Of a DNA stretch of 48,757 nt, positions 31,764-40,195 are shown in pieces. Source of the stretch: Clostridia bacterium (GTDB taxonomy: Bacteria; Bacillota; Clostridia; Christensenellales; Aristaeellaceae); contig JAFSKN010000021.1 of NCBI GenBank assembly GCA_017448975.1, positions 1 to 48,757 of the forward strand. The letters run 5' to 3'. The translations under genes were made by a program, and so were the position numbers. Position 1 is the first letter of the stretch; each line of letters starts with the position of its first letter. The notes beneath the pieces are model-generated. The model did no database searches, was not told where the DNA came from, and saw only the letters and a program-made list of their open reading frames with translations.

Positions 31764-32519
31764 TTATTTGTCATGTTCCGCAGCATCCGAGAAATAGGGC
31801 ACCGCGGTAAGCAGCGGCAGCTTCAGATATTTCTTGACGTCTTCCTCGGTTTTTATGGTGGTATCCATCAGACCTGATATCGTGATGATGGCTGACACCA
31901 GCACGACCCCCAACACAGCGCCGACCGCGATATACATTTTCTTGCTTGGCGTGATGTCTTCCACAGCCTCTGCCTCGGAGTAATCAATGATGGTGGGTTC
32001 GCTGGTGCCGACGACCTGGAAGATGCGTTCAATACTCACGTTCAGCAGCTCGTTGGCGATGATCCGGCAGCTGTCTTCATTGCCCGCGGTCACAGACGTA
32101 TGGATGATGTGCGTCCCTGAAGGATTGCTGACAGTGATCATGTTCCCAAGCTGTTTGTAATTAATGTCCAGCTTCAGTTCGCTGATCACCTTGTTCAGAA
32201 CAGCGCGGCTGGTAACGATGGCTTTGTAGTCTTCGGTCAAAGCCGAGCCCAGCTGCAAATCCGAAAGGGAAATCACCGAGTCGGTGTTGGTGATGTACAT
32301 TTCCGTCGAAGCCCTGTATTTCGGATGGATCCAAAGGGTGTAAAACGTCATCGCGATGATGACGCCCAGCACCGCGCCCACCGCCAGCAGCTTCCAGTTC
32401 CGTAAAAGGGTAAAAAACAGCTCGACTAAGTCGATCTCCACCGCGTCTGAAGGCTGCGTGTTCAGGCTGTTTGTTACCGCGTTCCGCTCGGCCGGAGTCA
32501 GTTGTTTACTCTGTTCCAT
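31764..32519 (-). CDS. cpsC: CpsC/Wzz-type polysaccharide chain-length protein
   Basis: A 251-residue membrane protein. A cytosolic N-terminus (VEIDLVELFFTLLRNWK) is followed by TM1 (LLAVGAVLGVIIAMTFYTLW), an extracellular helical domain, and TM2 (MYIAVGAVLGVVLVSAIITI) with a cytosolic tail (KTEEDVKKYLKLPLLTAVPY), the region that activates the BY-kinase. It sets chain length and export in Wzy-type capsule or EPS systems. It lies between cpsB and cpsD. The cluster lacks glycosyltransferases in this window. Confidence 0.93.
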   Translation of the reverse strand: MEQSKQLTPAERNAVTNSLNTQPSDAVEIDLVELFFTLLRNWKLLAVGAVLGVIIAMTFYTLWIHPKYRASTEMYITNTDSVISLSDLQLGSALTEDYKAIVTSRAVLNKVISELKLDINYKQLGNMITVSNPSGTHIIHTSVTAGNEDSCRIIANELLNVSIERIFQVVGTSEPTIIDYSEAEAVEDITPSKKMYIAVGAVLGVVLVSAIITISGLMDTTIKTEEDVKKYLKLPLLTAVPYFSDAAEHDK

Positions 32520-32579
32520 ATGTGCGTCTATCCCCTCCGCGCGTTGCTTCCGCGCTTTCCTTTGCGTTTTTTGGGAATC

Positions 32580-33302
32580 TCATCGATCTCGAAGTCTCAG
32601 CATGTTTACATTGCGAATCAGGATGGCGTCGCTCGTTTCCTTCGGGATGTTTTTCAGCATCCATTCCACCGCCTGGCCGGCGTGGAGCGGCCTGAAATCC
32701 ATCCCGTGGGTATCGCTTCCCAAGAAATCAACGAACCCATCCCTGAGCTGCTTCCGCCATGGATTGGGATGAAACAGGATGCCCCTGTCCAGCAGCCGGT
32801 CAAAGTTCATTTGGAAGAACGCGCCGTTTGTTCTCAATTCCTTCAGGCGATCCGGGTGCTGATGAAGGCATTGATAGCGTTCGTAATGGGCCAGGATGGG
32901 CCTGAATCCGCCGCCTCGCATCTTCCGTACGGCACCCACAATGGAAGAATACAGCGTATCCGGCTCAAACTCGATCAGCACAAAGTCCGTTCCGGCCATG
33001 GTCAGCACATTTCCGGCTTCGATTTGCTCCAGCAGGCCGCTGTAGTAATAACATTCGTGGCCGGGATCGAGCTGAATGTCAATTCCTTCCTGAACGGCGC
33101 ACTGCCTTACTTCCTGCAAAACATACAACACCTGTTCGGCGGGAACGACATAACGACCGGGATGAAAGTGGGGCGTGACGATCATTCGGCCGATGCCCTG
33201 GCGCTGCGCTTCCCTCAGCACGGCCATCGTATCTTCCATGGTCTCCGGGCCGTCGTCAACGCCCGGCAGCACATGGCAGTGGATGTCCACGATGTTCATC
33301 AT
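32580..33302 (-). CDS. cpsB: CpsB/CapC-type PHP-domain tyrosine phosphatase
   Basis: A 240-residue manganese-dependent phosphatase that dephosphorylates the CpsD tyrosine cluster. The PHP motifs are DIHCHVLPGVDDGPET, MIVTPHFHPGRY, GHECYYYSGLL, HYERYQCL and FLGSDTHGMDFRP. Two consecutive ATGs (33302, 33299) are possible starts and neither has a clear ribosome site; a short frame ending at 33309 could couple translation. First recognisable gene of the polysaccharide-control cluster. Confidence 0.93.
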   Translation of the reverse strand: MMNIVDIHCHVLPGVDDGPETMEDTMAVLREAQRQGIGRMIVTPHFHPGRYVVPAEQVLYVLQEVRQCAVQEGIDIQLDPGHECYYYSGLLEQIEAGNVLTMAGTDFVLIEFEPDTLYSSIVGAVRKMRGGGFRPILAHYERYQCLHQHPDRLKELRTNGAFFQMNFDRLLDRGILFHPNPWRKQLRDGFVDFLGSDTHGMDFRPLHAGQAVEWMLKNIPKETSDAILIRNVNMLRLRDR

Positions 33303-33308
33303 ATCAGT

Positions 33309-33434
33309 TTACCGTCCGTTTGCCGCGATCCGATTTACCTGCCGGTACACGGGCTTTGCCATTCGCCGAGGAAGCGCGTGCTCCGTAATAAAATACCCGG
33401 CCGCGCGTCCCGCGGTCTTAACGCCGGATAACAC
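33309..33434 (-). CDS. Possible 41-residue leader ORF or gene remnant upstream of cpsB
   Basis: A GTG-initiated frame whose product ends GYFITEHALPRRMAKPVYRQ then VNRIAANGR, stopping 7 bp before the cpsB start. Its codon use looks like the neighbouring genes, but there is no convincing ribosome site and an in-frame stop precedes it. It may be a coupled leader peptide or the last codons of a lost gene. I do not recognise the family. Confidence 0.3.
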   Translation of the reverse strand: MLSGVKTAGRAAGYFITEHALPRRMAKPVYRQVNRIAANGR

Positions 33435-33627
33435 CCGGATATCTTACCGGATAATAATAGCACATTGTCAAAAAAAATGCAATTATAAAATTTGCGTTAA
33501 AAATTGAGAAAAAGTATACAAAATTAACAATTGCAAAATAAATTGACAAAACATCCAAATAGATTGAAAGAATAAATTATTAAGAAATTATTACAAAATT
33601 TAAATAATTTTGAAGCGTGTTCAGGAT
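33435..33627. other. Very AT-rich intergenic region between cpsB and yebC
   Basis: Roughly 80% A+T, in contrast to the 55-60% GC flanks. It holds many A/T tracts and several poor -10-like hexamers on the minus strand, but no convincing paired promoter for the cps genes. No coding is supported. Confidence 0.5.
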
Positions 33628-33656
33628 TTGACGGATGGAAAATGTTATGCTATAAT
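33628..33656 (+). promoter_or_regulatory. Promoter of yebC
   Basis: TTGACG, 17 bases, TATAAT. Confidence 0.85.
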
Positions 33657-33698
33657 AAACCGTTAATTCCGATTTAATTCCTATGGGAGGTAATATGT

Positions 33699-34445
33699 AT
33701 GTCCGGACATTCCAAATGGCACAATATTCAGGCGAAAAAGGGAAAGACCGACGCCGCCCGCGGCAAGATTTTCACCAAGATCGGGCGTGAAATCGCCATC
33801 GCCGTGCGCGAAGGCGGGGCCAATCCCGAATCCAACAGCAAACTGAAGGATATCATCGCCAAGGCCAAGGCCAATAATATGCCCAACGACAATATCCAGC
33901 GCAGCATCAAAAAGGCCGCGGGCGAGGGCACGGGCGCGACCTATGAAGAAATCACCTATGAAGGCTACGCGCCGGGCGGCGTGGCGATCATCGCCCAGAT
34001 CGTGACCGATAACCGCAACCGCACCTCCAGCGACGTGCGCCACATTTTTGATAAAAACGGCGGCTCCCTGGGCACGCCTGGCAGCGTGAGCTATATGTTC
34101 GACCATAAGGGCGTGATCGTGATCGAGCGGGAGCCCGGCATGGACGAAGACGAAATGATGATGACCGTGCTGGACGCCGGGGCGGAAGACATGAAGGTGC
34201 TGGACGACGTGTTTGAAATCTACACCGCGCCCAACGATTTCTCCGCCGTTCGTGAAGCGCTTGAAAAAGCGGGCTATGCTTTCATTTCCGCCGATAAGCA
34301 GATGATCCCGCAAAACACCGTGGCCCTGCCCGATGAAGACACGCTGAACAAGGTGCAGAAGCTGCTGGATATGCTGGACGATAACGACGACGTGACCGAA
34401 GTGTACCATAACGCCGAACTGCCCGAGGAAGAGGAAGAAGAATAA
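33699..34445 (+). CDS. yebC: YebC/PmpR-family protein
   Basis: A 248-residue member of the widespread YebC/TACO1 family, linked to relief of ribosome stalling and, in some species, to transcription control. MSGHSKWHNIQAKKGKTDAA is the family N-terminus. KIGREIAIAVREGGANPESN, NMPNDNIQRSIKKAAGEG and YEEITYEGYAPGGVAI are conserved, and the C-terminus ends in an acidic tail. GGGAGG precedes the ATG. It is not in the usual neighbourhood with ruvC in this window. Confidence 0.96.
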   Translation: MSGHSKWHNIQAKKGKTDAARGKIFTKIGREIAIAVREGGANPESNSKLKDIIAKAKANNMPNDNIQRSIKKAAGEGTGATYEEITYEGYAPGGVAIIAQIVTDNRNRTSSDVRHIFDKNGGSLGTPGSVSYMFDHKGVIVIEREPGMDEDEMMMTVLDAGAEDMKVLDDVFEIYTAPNDFSAVREALEKAGYAFISADKQMIPQNTVALPDEDTLNKVQKLLDMLDDNDDVTEVYHNAELPEEEEEE

Positions 34446-34482
34446 TATCCTCTTCCGTCCGCTGGCGCGAAAGGGAAGAAGC

Positions 34483-35337
34483 ATGCGCGTAATTGCTGTC
34501 AGAATGGCGGGAATGCTCCTTTGCATGTGCGCTGTTCTGCTGATCAGCGCGCATGCTTCTTTTGCTGACGACATGACCCTGACCGAAGCCTATTTCACCC
34601 AGCCGGAAACGTATTCCGGCATGGTGGAGGTGCCGGGCAAAGGCATGATGCGCTATTACGCCCAAAACGATCCCCTCTGGGGCGCGCTGACCTACGAGCG
34701 CGCCGAAGGCTCCGCCGCCCGGCCTTTCCGGGACGGGGGCTGCGGTCCCACCGCAGGGGCCATGGCGGTAGCCAATCTGCTGTCGGAGGAGGAATTGCCC
34801 CGCATCGCGGCGGCGGCCAAAAAAGAGTATTCCCTGTGCCCCTGTTCGCTGAATAGGGGCAAGTGCACCCACTATCACGCCCGGTATGTGCTCACGTCCC
34901 AGCGGGATTTCGTCCGCTTCCTGCCCCTGGTTTTCGGGGATTTCGCCACGGGCAACAACACGGCGGGTGTGCACAGCCGGGGAGACGCCAAGGGCACGGG
35001 CACGGGTTTTCTGTATGAAATCGCCAAGGTCTACGGCCTGACGGTCACGGCTACGGCGAACTATGACGAGGCTGTCCGGGCGCTGCAAAGCGGCGATACG
35101 GTGGTGGGCCATGCCTCCAGGGGCGGCGCGCTGACCAATACGGGGCACTACGTGCTCTTGGCCCACATCGACAGGCAGCGGCTGTATATCCTGGATCCCC
35201 TGTGCCGCACCGATTATTCGGATTACGCGGGCGGCAAAAAAATCGAAATCCTCCAGCCCGGCCTGATCGCCCTGGCCCACGAAAACGTGGGAGTGGCCAA
35301 TATCGGGGTGTACATGATCTTTCACCGGGCTCAGTAA
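34483..35337 (+). CDS. Secreted C39-like cysteine peptidase
   Basis: 284 residues with a signal peptide (MLLCMCAVLLISAHASFADD). The papain-like C39 fold shows Cys87 in DGGCGPTAGAMA, His222 in NTGHYVLL and Asp238 in ILDPL. YYAQNDPLWGALTY is typical of C39-like domain N-termini. A four-Cys stretch (CPCSLNRGKC) may form disulphides. It probably cleaves extracellular or wall-associated peptides. It is 37 bp downstream of yebC and could be cotranscribed; it ends at a good terminator. Confidence 0.85.
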   Translation: MRVIAVRMAGMLLCMCAVLLISAHASFADDMTLTEAYFTQPETYSGMVEVPGKGMMRYYAQNDPLWGALTYERAEGSAARPFRDGGCGPTAGAMAVANLLSEEELPRIAAAAKKEYSLCPCSLNRGKCTHYHARYVLTSQRDFVRFLPLVFGDFATGNNTAGVHSRGDAKGTGTGFLYEIAKVYGLTVTATANYDEAVRALQSGDTVVGHASRGGALTNTGHYVLLAHIDRQRLYILDPLCRTDYSDYAGGKKIEILQPGLIALAHENVGVANIGVYMIFHRAQ

Positions 35338-35338
35338 A

Positions 35339-35373
35339 AGAACCTGACTGCCTCGCCAGGTTCTATTTTTTTT
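35339..35373. terminator. Terminator between the C39 gene and spoIVFB
   Basis: AGAACCTG, loop, CAGGTTCT, then ATTTTTTTT; it overlaps the 3' end of spoIVFB. Confidence 0.85.
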
Positions 35374-36235
35374 CGGTTATTTCGCCCAAAAGTATGCCGG
35401 GGCGGGACAGCGCCGCTTCGCACAATGCCTTTTCTTCGATCAAACCCCGCCGGGTCATGCCGTCCGGGGCAAGCACCAGAACGATGTGATACTTGCCGGG
35501 GCTGAGCCTCCGCAGCAGCGTGGCCACGGGCATGTTTTCCCCGGCGGCTATCGCTTCCACCGGCAAGGCGGCGCGGTTCTCTATCTTTTGACGGCGAGCG
35601 ATGAGCGCGGTCACGTACCGGGCTGTACAGCGGCGTCTGTCCGCCATCGACACATAGACCAGATACAGGCCGCAGAAGGCGGGGGAGAGGATCAGCTTTC
35701 CCTGGAAGGCAAAGTACAGGGAAACGGCGCAAAGCAGGATGCCCAAGGCTTCGGCGGCGCAAACCAGCGCCCGTTGGATTGCGCTTTCCGGGAAAAACCT
35801 GCGAAGGACAGCGCTTGCCATATGCCCGCCGTCCAGGGGCAGCACGGGCAGCAGGTTGAACAGCAGCAGCAACAGATTGGCCTTGGCAAAGGACGCGCAA
35901 AAGGAAAAGGACGCCGCGCCGGAAGTAAAAAGCGCCGGAGCCGTCAGGCACCCCATGAGACTGAAAAGCGGCCCGAAACAGGCCAGCAGGAACCGCTTGC
36001 CAACCGTCAGCGCGTCCGGGTTTTCCAGGGCGATGACGCCGCCTAAGGGCGTGATTTCCACATCCGAAACACGCGCGCCGAAGAGCTTCGCCATTGTCAG
36101 GTGCCCGCATTCGTGCAGCAGCAGGGCGCACAGGGCGGAAAGCACGCGGGAAACGCCGCCGATTCCGGCGATCAGCCACAGCAGCGGCAGCAGCGGATGC
36201 AGCCGCAGGCGGGTGTGACCGATACGGAACGTCAC
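35363..36235 (-). CDS. spoIVFB: Site-2 protease SpoIVFB (M50)
   Basis: A 290-residue intramembrane zinc metalloprotease that activates pro-sigma-K in the mother cell during sporulation. The zinc site is His41-Glu42-x-x-His45 (LLHECGHLTMAK) in the second helix and Asp135 (FNLLPVLPLDGGH). About six hydrophobic helices are followed by a soluble CBS-like C-terminal domain (AGENMPVATLLRRLSPG). The ATG overlaps the spoIVFA stop by 4 bases. Confidence 0.92.
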   Translation of the reverse strand: MTFRIGHTRLRLHPLLPLLWLIAGIGGVSRVLSALCALLLHECGHLTMAKLFGARVSDVEITPLGGVIALENPDALTVGKRFLLACFGPLFSLMGCLTAPALFTSGAASFSFCASFAKANLLLLLFNLLPVLPLDGGHMASAVLRRFFPESAIQRALVCAAEALGILLCAVSLYFAFQGKLILSPAFCGLYLVYVSMADRRRCTARYVTALIARRQKIENRAALPVEAIAAGENMPVATLLRRLSPGKYHIVLVLAPDGMTRRGLIEEKALCEAALSRPGILLGEITEKK

Positions 36236-36876
36236 GGCGCGCTCCCAGCCCGGTCAGTGATCAGATCGGTGGGATCAATGGCGCGCCCGGCCCGGCGCAC
36301 CTCAACGATCACGCCATCCGGCAGCGCCTGCCCCAAACATGTGTTGACCGAAACGATATCTCCTTCTGAAACGGCAACGGACGACAGGGCATAATACATG
36401 GTTTCCAGCCCGTCGTCATGGCGCACCCGCAGAATGTATTCTTCGTCTGACCCGTGATACACGCTCATGACCTGCCCCGCCGCCACGGCAAACACCCGTT
36501 TGTCCGTACCTTCATAGCCTAAATAAGGCTCCTCCGCGCTCCAGGCATGGGAAAGGAAACCGAAGCAGGGCGCGGTCAGCTCCGCGTCCGGGGCCGTCTC
36601 AAAGAACACCGCCACGGTTTCCGGCAGGAAGCTGCCCACGAAGCTGATTTTGCCCAAATGATCGTCCCATTCCCCGTCGATCATCTGCCGCACCGCCGTC
36701 AGCACCGTGCCGCCGGAGGGCAGCTCCGCGTTCCGCATAGCCGCCACCGTGATCAACAGCAGCCCGGCCAGGGCTACATTGCGGACCAACCGTTCCCCCC
36801 ATCGGGGCTGATCGGATGGGAAATGGGTGATTTCCGGCTGTTCCTGTGGGATTGCCCCCTCCACACGCTTGATCAT
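36232..36876 (-). CDS. spoIVFA: SpoIVFA-like membrane protein
   Basis: 214 residues: a cytosolic N-terminus, one membrane helix (NVALAGLLLITVAAM) and a forespore-space domain with a degenerate M23/LytM-type fold (GQVMSVYHGSDEEYILRVRH, then ETMYYALSSVAVSEGDIV). It inhibits and stabilises SpoIVFB until signalled. The metal ligands of active M23 enzymes are absent, as in other SpoIVFA proteins. The ATG at 36876 has GGAGG eight bases upstream and is preferred to ATG 36900. Coupled to spoIVFB. Confidence 0.85.
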   Translation of the reverse strand: MIKRVEGAIPQEQPEITHFPSDQPRWGERLVRNVALAGLLLITVAAMRNAELPSGGTVLTAVRQMIDGEWDDHLGKISFVGSFLPETVAVFFETAPDAELTAPCFGFLSHAWSAEEPYLGYEGTDKRVFAVAAGQVMSVYHGSDEEYILRVRHDDGLETMYYALSSVAVSEGDIVSVNTCLGQALPDGVIVEVRRAGRAIDPTDLITDRAGSAP

Positions 36877-36946
36877 GACCGTCGCCTCCTGTCGGTTCAT
36901 CCTATGCGGAGAAATGCGGGAACATGATAAAATCTTGGGGCGGCAA

Positions 36947-36975
36947 TTGCATTTTACCGCAACATATGGTATATT
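36947..36975 (+). promoter_or_regulatory. Putative promoter of rnhA
   Basis: TTGCAT, 17 bases, TATATT, in the divergent gap with spoIVFA. Confidence 0.55.
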
Positions 36976-37012
36976 ATTGCGGTATAAAATGGATTGGAGG
37001 CACAGGACAGGC

Positions 37013-37519
37013 ATGAGCGAAGCGCTGAAACAGGTGGACATTTTCACGGACGGGGCCTGCTCCGGCAATCCGGGTCCCGGCGGCTGGGCGGCGATCCTGC
37101 GGTACGGCCAACACGAAATGGAAATCAGCGGCAGCATGCCCCAGACCACCAACAACCGCATGGAGGTGTTCGCGGTGATCAGCGGCCTGGGCAAGCTGAA
37201 AACCCGATGCCAGGTGAGCGTGTACTCCGATTCTTCCTATTTAATAAACGCTTTCAACGAGCACTGGCTGGACAACTGGCAGCGCCGGGGCTGGAAAACC
37301 GCCGAGGGCAAGCCGGTGGAAAATCAGGATCTGTGGCGGCTGCTGTTGCTGACGATCAGCAAAAAGGGCCATGAAGTCACCTTCCACAAGGTCAAGGGCC
37401 ATTCCGATCACCCGGAAAATAATCGCTGCGACGCCCTGGCCCGGGCGGCCATTCAGCAGTATCTGACCCGCAACCCTGACCTGGGCGACCCGGAAAAGCT
37501 GAATATCCAGCACTCGTAA
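37013..37519 (+). CDS. rnhA: Ribonuclease HI
   Basis: A 168-residue endonuclease that cuts RNA in RNA-DNA hybrids. The four catalytic acids are in VDIFTDGACSGNPGPGG (Asp), NNRMEVFAVISGL (Glu), SVYSDSSYLI (Asp) and NNRCDALARAA (Asp). The basic protrusion is present (WQRRGWKTAEGKPVENQDLW). The start is the ATG at 37013; the GGAGG is 13 bases away, and an in-frame ATG at 36989 is possible but overlaps the likely transcription start. Confidence 0.96.
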   Translation: MSEALKQVDIFTDGACSGNPGPGGWAAILRYGQHEMEISGSMPQTTNNRMEVFAVISGLGKLKTRCQVSVYSDSSYLINAFNEHWLDNWQRRGWKTAEGKPVENQDLWRLLLLTISKKGHEVTFHKVKGHSDHPENNRCDALARAAIQQYLTRNPDLGDPEKLNIQHS

Positions 37520-37524
37520 ACCAT

Positions 37525-37555
37525 AACCGGCGGGAATAAAACCTGCCGGTTTTTA
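37525..37555 (+). terminator. Terminator of rnhA
   Basis: AACCGGC, 13-base loop, GCCGGTT, then TTTAT. Confidence 0.8.
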
Positions 37556-37633
37556 TATAAAAATATCCACGCAGCGTGTGCATGGATTGATAGATAGAAA
37601 GGATAGCCTTTTGCGGTTTTCTCGGAAAGGGGT

Positions 37634-37677
37634 CTGGGGGAAACCGCTCTTGTCCCACAAAGAGCGGTTTCCCCCAG
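37634..37677 (-). terminator. Long perfect hairpin after the flavodiiron gene
   Basis: An 18-bp stem starting CTGGGGGAAACCGCTCT with a short loop, 17 bp past the stop codon on the minus strand. It has no long T-run, so it may act mainly as an mRNA-stabilising end. Confidence 0.65.
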
Positions 37678-37693
37678 AAAATAAGAATTACGT

Positions 37694-38842
37694 TTAGCCC
37701 AACAATTCCTTTACAAGTGCGGCAATCTGCGCCTTGTTTTCTTCTTTCACGGTTGATTTGAGGGTGACGGTGTTTTCGCAGAGGGCGATATCCTTCATCT
37801 GCTCCAGATAGGCTTTCATGCACTTGGCGGCCATGGGGGCCCAGGAGCCGTTTTCGATGAGGGCCACTTTGCGCTTTTGGAAAGCCTTGGCTTTCAGGTG
37901 CAGCAGGAAGTCTTCCATCTTGGGGAAGAAATTGCCGTCGTAGGTGGAGCAGGCCAGCAGCAGCTTGTCGTATTTAAAGGCTTCCGAAAGGGCGAAGGCC
38001 ATATCGTCCCGGGCCAGATCCACCACGGTGACCTTCACGCCCTGTTCCCTGATAAGGTCCGCCGCCAGCTTTGCGGCCTTGGCGGTGTTGCCGTGGAGGG
38101 AACCGAAAGCCACCAGCACGCCCGCTTCCTCGGGGGCGTAGCTGCTCCAGGTCTGATATTTGTTCACATATTCGGACAAATCGCCGGTGAGCACCGGGCC
38201 GTGCAGGGGGCAGATGGCCGCGATGTCGAGAGCCGCCGCTTTTTTCAGCAGCGTGGAAACGGGAGAGCCGTATTTGCCCACGATATTGAAATAATACCGC
38301 CGGGCCTCGGGAAGCCAGGGATCGGTTTTCGGGTTGCCGAAGGTGCCGAAAGCGTCGGCGGAGAACAGCACCTTTTCGCTGCACTCATAGGAAAGCATCA
38401 CTTCGGGCCAGTGCACCATGGGGGCGGTGATGAACTTGAGGGTGTGCGCGCCCAGGGCAAGGGTGTCGTTTTCCTTCACGGCCACGGCGCGGGCAGTCAG
38501 CGCGGCGTCCACGAACTGGGGCAGCATGGAAAGGGCCTTCACGGTCATCACCAGCTTCATGTCAGGATACTTTTCCGCTATGGCCTGGATGCTGCCGCTG
38601 TGGTCGGGCTCTAAGTGGGCGATCACCAGATAATCCGGCGCTTTGCCGTTCAGGGCCGCTTCCACGTTTAAAAGCCATTCCCCGGTCTTCCGCGCGTCCA
38701 CGGAATCCATCACGGCAATCTTTTCATCAAAAATGATATAAGAATTGTAGGATACGCCCGTGGGGACGGCGTACTGTCCCTCAAACAGATCAATATCCCC
38801 ATCGTAAACTCCAACGTATTGTATGCTATCGGTAATCTTCAT
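37694..38842 (-). CDS. fprA: Flavodiiron protein (FprA family, A-type flavoprotein)
   Basis: A 382-residue O2/NO reductase that protects anaerobes. The N-terminal MBL-type diiron domain has HLEPDHSGSIQ (HxExDH), MVHWPEVM, FSADAFGTFG and ICPLHGPVL as metal ligands. The flavodoxin domain starts at VLVAFGSLHGNTAKAAKL (FMN phosphate loop) near residue 248. The ATG at 38842 has AAGGAGG upstream; the frame continues open further upstream but that part is not coding. Electrons would come from rubredoxin, which is not in the window. Confidence 0.96.
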   Translation of the reverse strand: MKITDSIQYVGVYDGDIDLFEGQYAVPTGVSYNSYIIFDEKIAVMDSVDARKTGEWLLNVEAALNGKAPDYLVIAHLEPDHSGSIQAIAEKYPDMKLVMTVKALSMLPQFVDAALTARAVAVKENDTLALGAHTLKFITAPMVHWPEVMLSYECSEKVLFSADAFGTFGNPKTDPWLPEARRYYFNIVGKYGSPVSTLLKKAAALDIAAICPLHGPVLTGDLSEYVNKYQTWSSYAPEEAGVLVAFGSLHGNTAKAAKLAADLIREQGVKVTVVDLARDDMAFALSEAFKYDKLLLACSTYDGNFFPKMEDFLLHLKAKAFQKRKVALIENGSWAPMAAKCMKAYLEQMKDIALCENTVTLKSTVKEENKAQIAALVKELLG

Positions 38843-39013
38843 TGAATTGCCGTCCTCCTTTGTTTTTCCGTGCGGCGATACAGCCGGACAAAAAAAGTAT
38901 ATCACATTTGGGAGAAAAAGAGAAGTATTTTTCAATATACGAATCATATTTTTTGAATCATGAAAAAAGTTCGGGAAAACGGCGAAAAAAACGAGATTGT
39001 GCCGATTTTTTGA

Positions 39014-39042
39014 TTGCGCGGGTGTTTTTTTTATGCGATAAT
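39014..39042 (+). promoter_or_regulatory. Putative promoter of the GMP synthase gene
   Basis: TTGCGC, 17 bases, GATAAT, 65 bp upstream of the ATG. Confidence 0.5.
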
Positions 39043-39107
39043 GAAGCCGCTTCAAGGGGAAAAGCCCGCGAAGAACACCGCCGACGCAACCAAAGGAGGA
39101 ATGCGCA

Positions 39108-40088
39108 ATGCAGAACAATGTACGCCCCGAAACCATGGAACGGATCACCACCCCCGCCCTGGCCCAGGCTTTCATTCAGGAACAATTGGCCGCCCTCAAA
39201 GCCCAGGTGGGAAACAAAAAGGTGCTGCTGGCCCTGTCCGGCGGCGTGGATTCCTCCGTTGTGGCCGCGCTGCTCATCAAGGCCATCGGCCAGAACCTGG
39301 TCTGCGTGCACGTGAACCACGGCCTGCTCCGCAAGGGCGAGCCCGAGCAGGTGATCCAGGTGTTCCGCAACGAAATGAACGCCAACCTGATCTATGTGGA
39401 CGCGGTAGACCGGTTCCTGGACAAGCTGGCGGGCGTCAGCGATCCCGAACAGAAGCGCAAGATCATCGGCGCGGAATTTATCCGCGTGTTCGAGGAAGAA
39501 GCCCGCAAGCAGGAGGGCATCGAATTCTTAGCCCAGGGCACCATTTATCCCGACATCCTGGAAAGCGGCCCCGTCAAGGCCCATCATAACGTGGGCGGCC
39601 TGCCCGAAGACCTGAAATTTGAGCTGGTGGAGCCCCTCAAGTTCCTCTTCAAGGATGAAGTGCGCGTGGTGGGCCACGAATTGGGCCTGCCGGACGGCAT
39701 GGTGTACCGTCAGCCCTTCCCCGGCCCGGGCTTAGGCGTGCGCTGTGTGGGCGCCATCACCCGGGACCGCCTGGAGGCCGTCCGCGAAAGCGACGCCATC
39801 CTGCGGGAAGAATTCGCCAAGAACGGCCTGGAGGGCAAGGTGTGGCAGTATTTCACCATCGTGCCCGATTTCAAAACCGTGGGCGTCAAGGACAATAAGC
39901 GCTGCTTTGAGTGGCCCGTGGTGCTCCGCGCCGTCAACACCCGCGACGCCATGACCGCCACCGTGGAGGACGTGCCCTTCGCCCTCCTCCAGCACATCAC
40001 CCAGCGCATCACCGCCGAAGTCCCCGGCGTCAACCGCGTCCTGTTCGATTTGACGCCCAAGCCCACCGGGACCATCGAATGGGAATGA
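39108..40088 (+). CDS. guaA: GMP synthase, ATP-pyrophosphatase subunit (no glutaminase domain)
   Basis: 326 residues corresponding only to the C-terminal two thirds of ordinary GuaA. The PP-loop is VLLALSGGVDSSVVAALL, FLAQGTIYPDILES binds XMP/AMP, YRQPFPGPGLGVRCVG follows, and the dimerisation domain ends with LFDLTPKPTGTIEWE. It aminates XMP to GMP using ammonia. The N-terminal amidotransferase domain (about 190 residues) is absent and the upstream DNA is non-coding, so a separate glutaminase subunit must exist elsewhere or free ammonia is used. AAAGGAGG lies eight bases before the ATG. Confidence 0.94.
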   Translation: MQNNVRPETMERITTPALAQAFIQEQLAALKAQVGNKKVLLALSGGVDSSVVAALLIKAIGQNLVCVHVNHGLLRKGEPEQVIQVFRNEMNANLIYVDAVDRFLDKLAGVSDPEQKRKIIGAEFIRVFEEEARKQEGIEFLAQGTIYPDILESGPVKAHHNVGGLPEDLKFELVEPLKFLFKDEVRVVGHELGLPDGMVYRQPFPGPGLGVRCVGAITRDRLEAVRESDAILREEFAKNGLEGKVWQYFTIVPDFKTVGVKDNKRCFEWPVVLRAVNTRDAMTATVEDVPFALLQHITQRITAEVPGVNRVLFDLTPKPTGTIEWE

Positions 40089-40098
40089 TTTCGGAGGC

Positions 40099-40131
40099 AA
40101 GCGGTGCGGAGAGGGTTTCTTCGCACCGCTT
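40099..40131 (+). terminator. Hairpin after the GMP synthase gene
   Basis: AAGCGGTGCG / CGCACCGCTT with a 13-base loop, 10 bp past the stop. Lacking a T-run it is a weak intrinsic terminator at best. Confidence 0.5.
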
Positions 40132-40195
40132 CATCTCACCGGTATCTCGATAAAGCGGAAGCTTTTGCTGTTACTCGATTCGAAATGCCATGTAT

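Noticed and set aside
33315-33420. Possible cyclic di-GMP-I riboswitch upstream of cpsB (GGCAAAGCC, CGGCAGGTAAATCGG)
   Set aside because: The tetraloop-receptor and GACGCAAAGC core are not matched, and the same bases read as a coherent short coding frame.
35363-36179. A second minus-strand frame (start 36179) overlapping spoIVFB
   Set aside because: Arg/Pro/Gly-rich shadow frame; the spoIVFB frame contains HECGH and LPLDGG.
38850-39100. Purine riboswitch upstream of guaA
   Set aside because: No conserved junction bases or pairing loops; the stretch is only A/T-rich promoter DNA.
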